Below, piece after piece: positions 29,664 through 30,026 of a stretch of 30,026 bases of DNA (position 1 is the stretch's first letter; every line of letters starts with the position of its first letter). The notes under the pieces were generated by a model. It saw nothing but the letters and a program-made list of their open reading frames with translations. It searched no databases and had not been told where the DNA came from. The position numbers were made by a program, and so were the translations under genes. The DNA is taken from the IMG/VR virus record IMGVR_UViG_3300042569_000190, positions 1-30,026 of that record, one strand, 5' to 3'. The DNA is from a virus.

Positions 29664-30026
29664 AATTATAAAAGAAATTAAAGATGCGTTACTTGATGAA
29701 CCATTTGTAAATACAGTTACTGAAGGTGATATATTTGAAATTGATTTAAACAAACAAACAATGTTCCCTTTGAGTCATATCATTATAAACCAAGCTACAC
29801 ATCAAGGCAATGTGTTATCGTTTAATATAACCATTCTATTAATGGATATTATAAACCAAAAAGATGATAGTAATAAAGTTGATATTTGGAACACACAACT
29901 ATTAGTAGCTACAAGAGTTTTAAACAGATTAAACAGAGGTGATTTGCGTGATGTGTTTTTTGAATTAACAGGCAATCCTACTTACGAGCCATTTACTGAA
30001 CGATTTGAAAACGATTTAGCAGGTTG
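29653..30026 (+). CDS. Neck/tail-terminator-like protein, 5' part (continues at base 1)
   Basis: The 5' portion of the 140-residue gene described at 2-349: the start is ATG 29653 (MVYKIIKEIKDALLDEPFVN), and the frame is open to the window end. Bases 29727-30026 repeat 1-300 with two synonymous differences, so the gene is complete on the circle. It overlaps the -1 frame chaperone product by 11 bases. Confidence 0.65.
   Translation, partial: MVYKIIKEIKDALLDEPFVNTVTEGDIFEIDLNKQTMFPLSHIIINQATHQGNVLSFNITILLMDIINQKDDSNKVDIWNTQLLVATRVLNRLNRGDLRDVFFELTGNPTYEPFTERFENDLAG
29727..30026. repeat. Right copy of 300-bp terminal direct repeat
   Basis: Repeats 1-300 with differences at 29853 (A for T) and 29899 (C for T). 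An exact assembly overlap would show none, so the copies come from slightly different molecules or reads. Confidence 0.95.

Noticed and set aside
1-30026. tRNA genes, rRNA, CRISPR arrays, integrase or transposase
   Set aside because: I looked for cloverleaf ends, regularly spaced repeats, tyrosine/serine recombinase motifs and insertion-sequence ends, and saw none. tRNA detection by eye is weak, so a tRNA search would be decisive.

Overview
The window is a complete, or nearly complete, genome of a tailed phage. It has long-tailed (siphovirus-like) morphology and very probably infects a member of the Bacteroidetes, most likely Flavobacteriia. The last 300 bases repeat the first 300 with two differences, and one gene runs across that junction, so the molecule closes into a circle of 29,726 bp. 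The host assignment rests on AT-rich DNA (about 30% GC), promoters of the Bacteroidetes form TAnnTTTG, the absence of Shine-Dalgarno sites (starts follow A-rich leaders instead), and many proteins of Bacteroidetes phage type. Two lysis features, an outer-membrane lipoprotein spanin and an amidase, also require a Gram-negative host. No integrase was seen, so a virulent lifestyle is more likely than a temperate one. All genes but one lie on the + strand.

Layout, read around the circle. (1) 26580-28019: small and large terminase, followed by small genes to 28829. (2) 28921-349 (through the junction) to 6323: a probable tail assembly chaperone with a -1 frameshift or dual-coding overlap, two neck-like genes, two large tail proteins (one ending in a BACON-like domain) and the tape measure. 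(3) 6362-9768: prohead protease, a small Cys protein, a helical protein, a scaffold-like protein, major capsid protein and major tail protein. The last two each have their own terminator. (4) 9862-13063: a small beta protein, a portal with a fused C-terminal domain, a GIY-YIG homing endonuclease and a head-tail adaptor. (5) 13141-15469: receptor-binding or tail-tip genes. (6) 15462-16611: holin candidates, amidase endolysin and a one-protein spanin. (7) 16699-17112, minus strand: a winged-helix regulator. (8) 17196-26530: DNA metabolism and early genes, including NinG, ERF annealing protein, an SSB-like protein, an orphan DNA methyltransferase, a RecA/AAA-like ATPase, a sigma-like factor, an MjaI-like nuclease, a DUF3310 protein, a RecE-like exonuclease, a DnaA-domain-IV-like protein and many tiny genes.

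How it may work: early genes are read from host-type promoters. Three of these carry the box GTTAAAGTTTTGTTAA at a fixed distance upstream. ERF, SSB-like, RecE-like and NinG proteins form a recombination set, with the ATPase and DnaA-like protein serving replication. The sigma-like protein may switch on the virion genes, four of which share an AT-rich leader. Lysis genes form a compact overlapping cassette.

The most striking signal is at genome scale. By eye I find no CTAG and no CATG, and only three GATC, although several tens of each would be expected. Synonymous codons are chosen to avoid them: His is always CAC before G, and Asp is GAC before C. The phage also encodes a protein resembling the CTAG-cutting MjaI family. 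The three GATC sites all lie in two accessory genes (the tail fibre and the methyltransferase). All counts were made by reading, not by computation.
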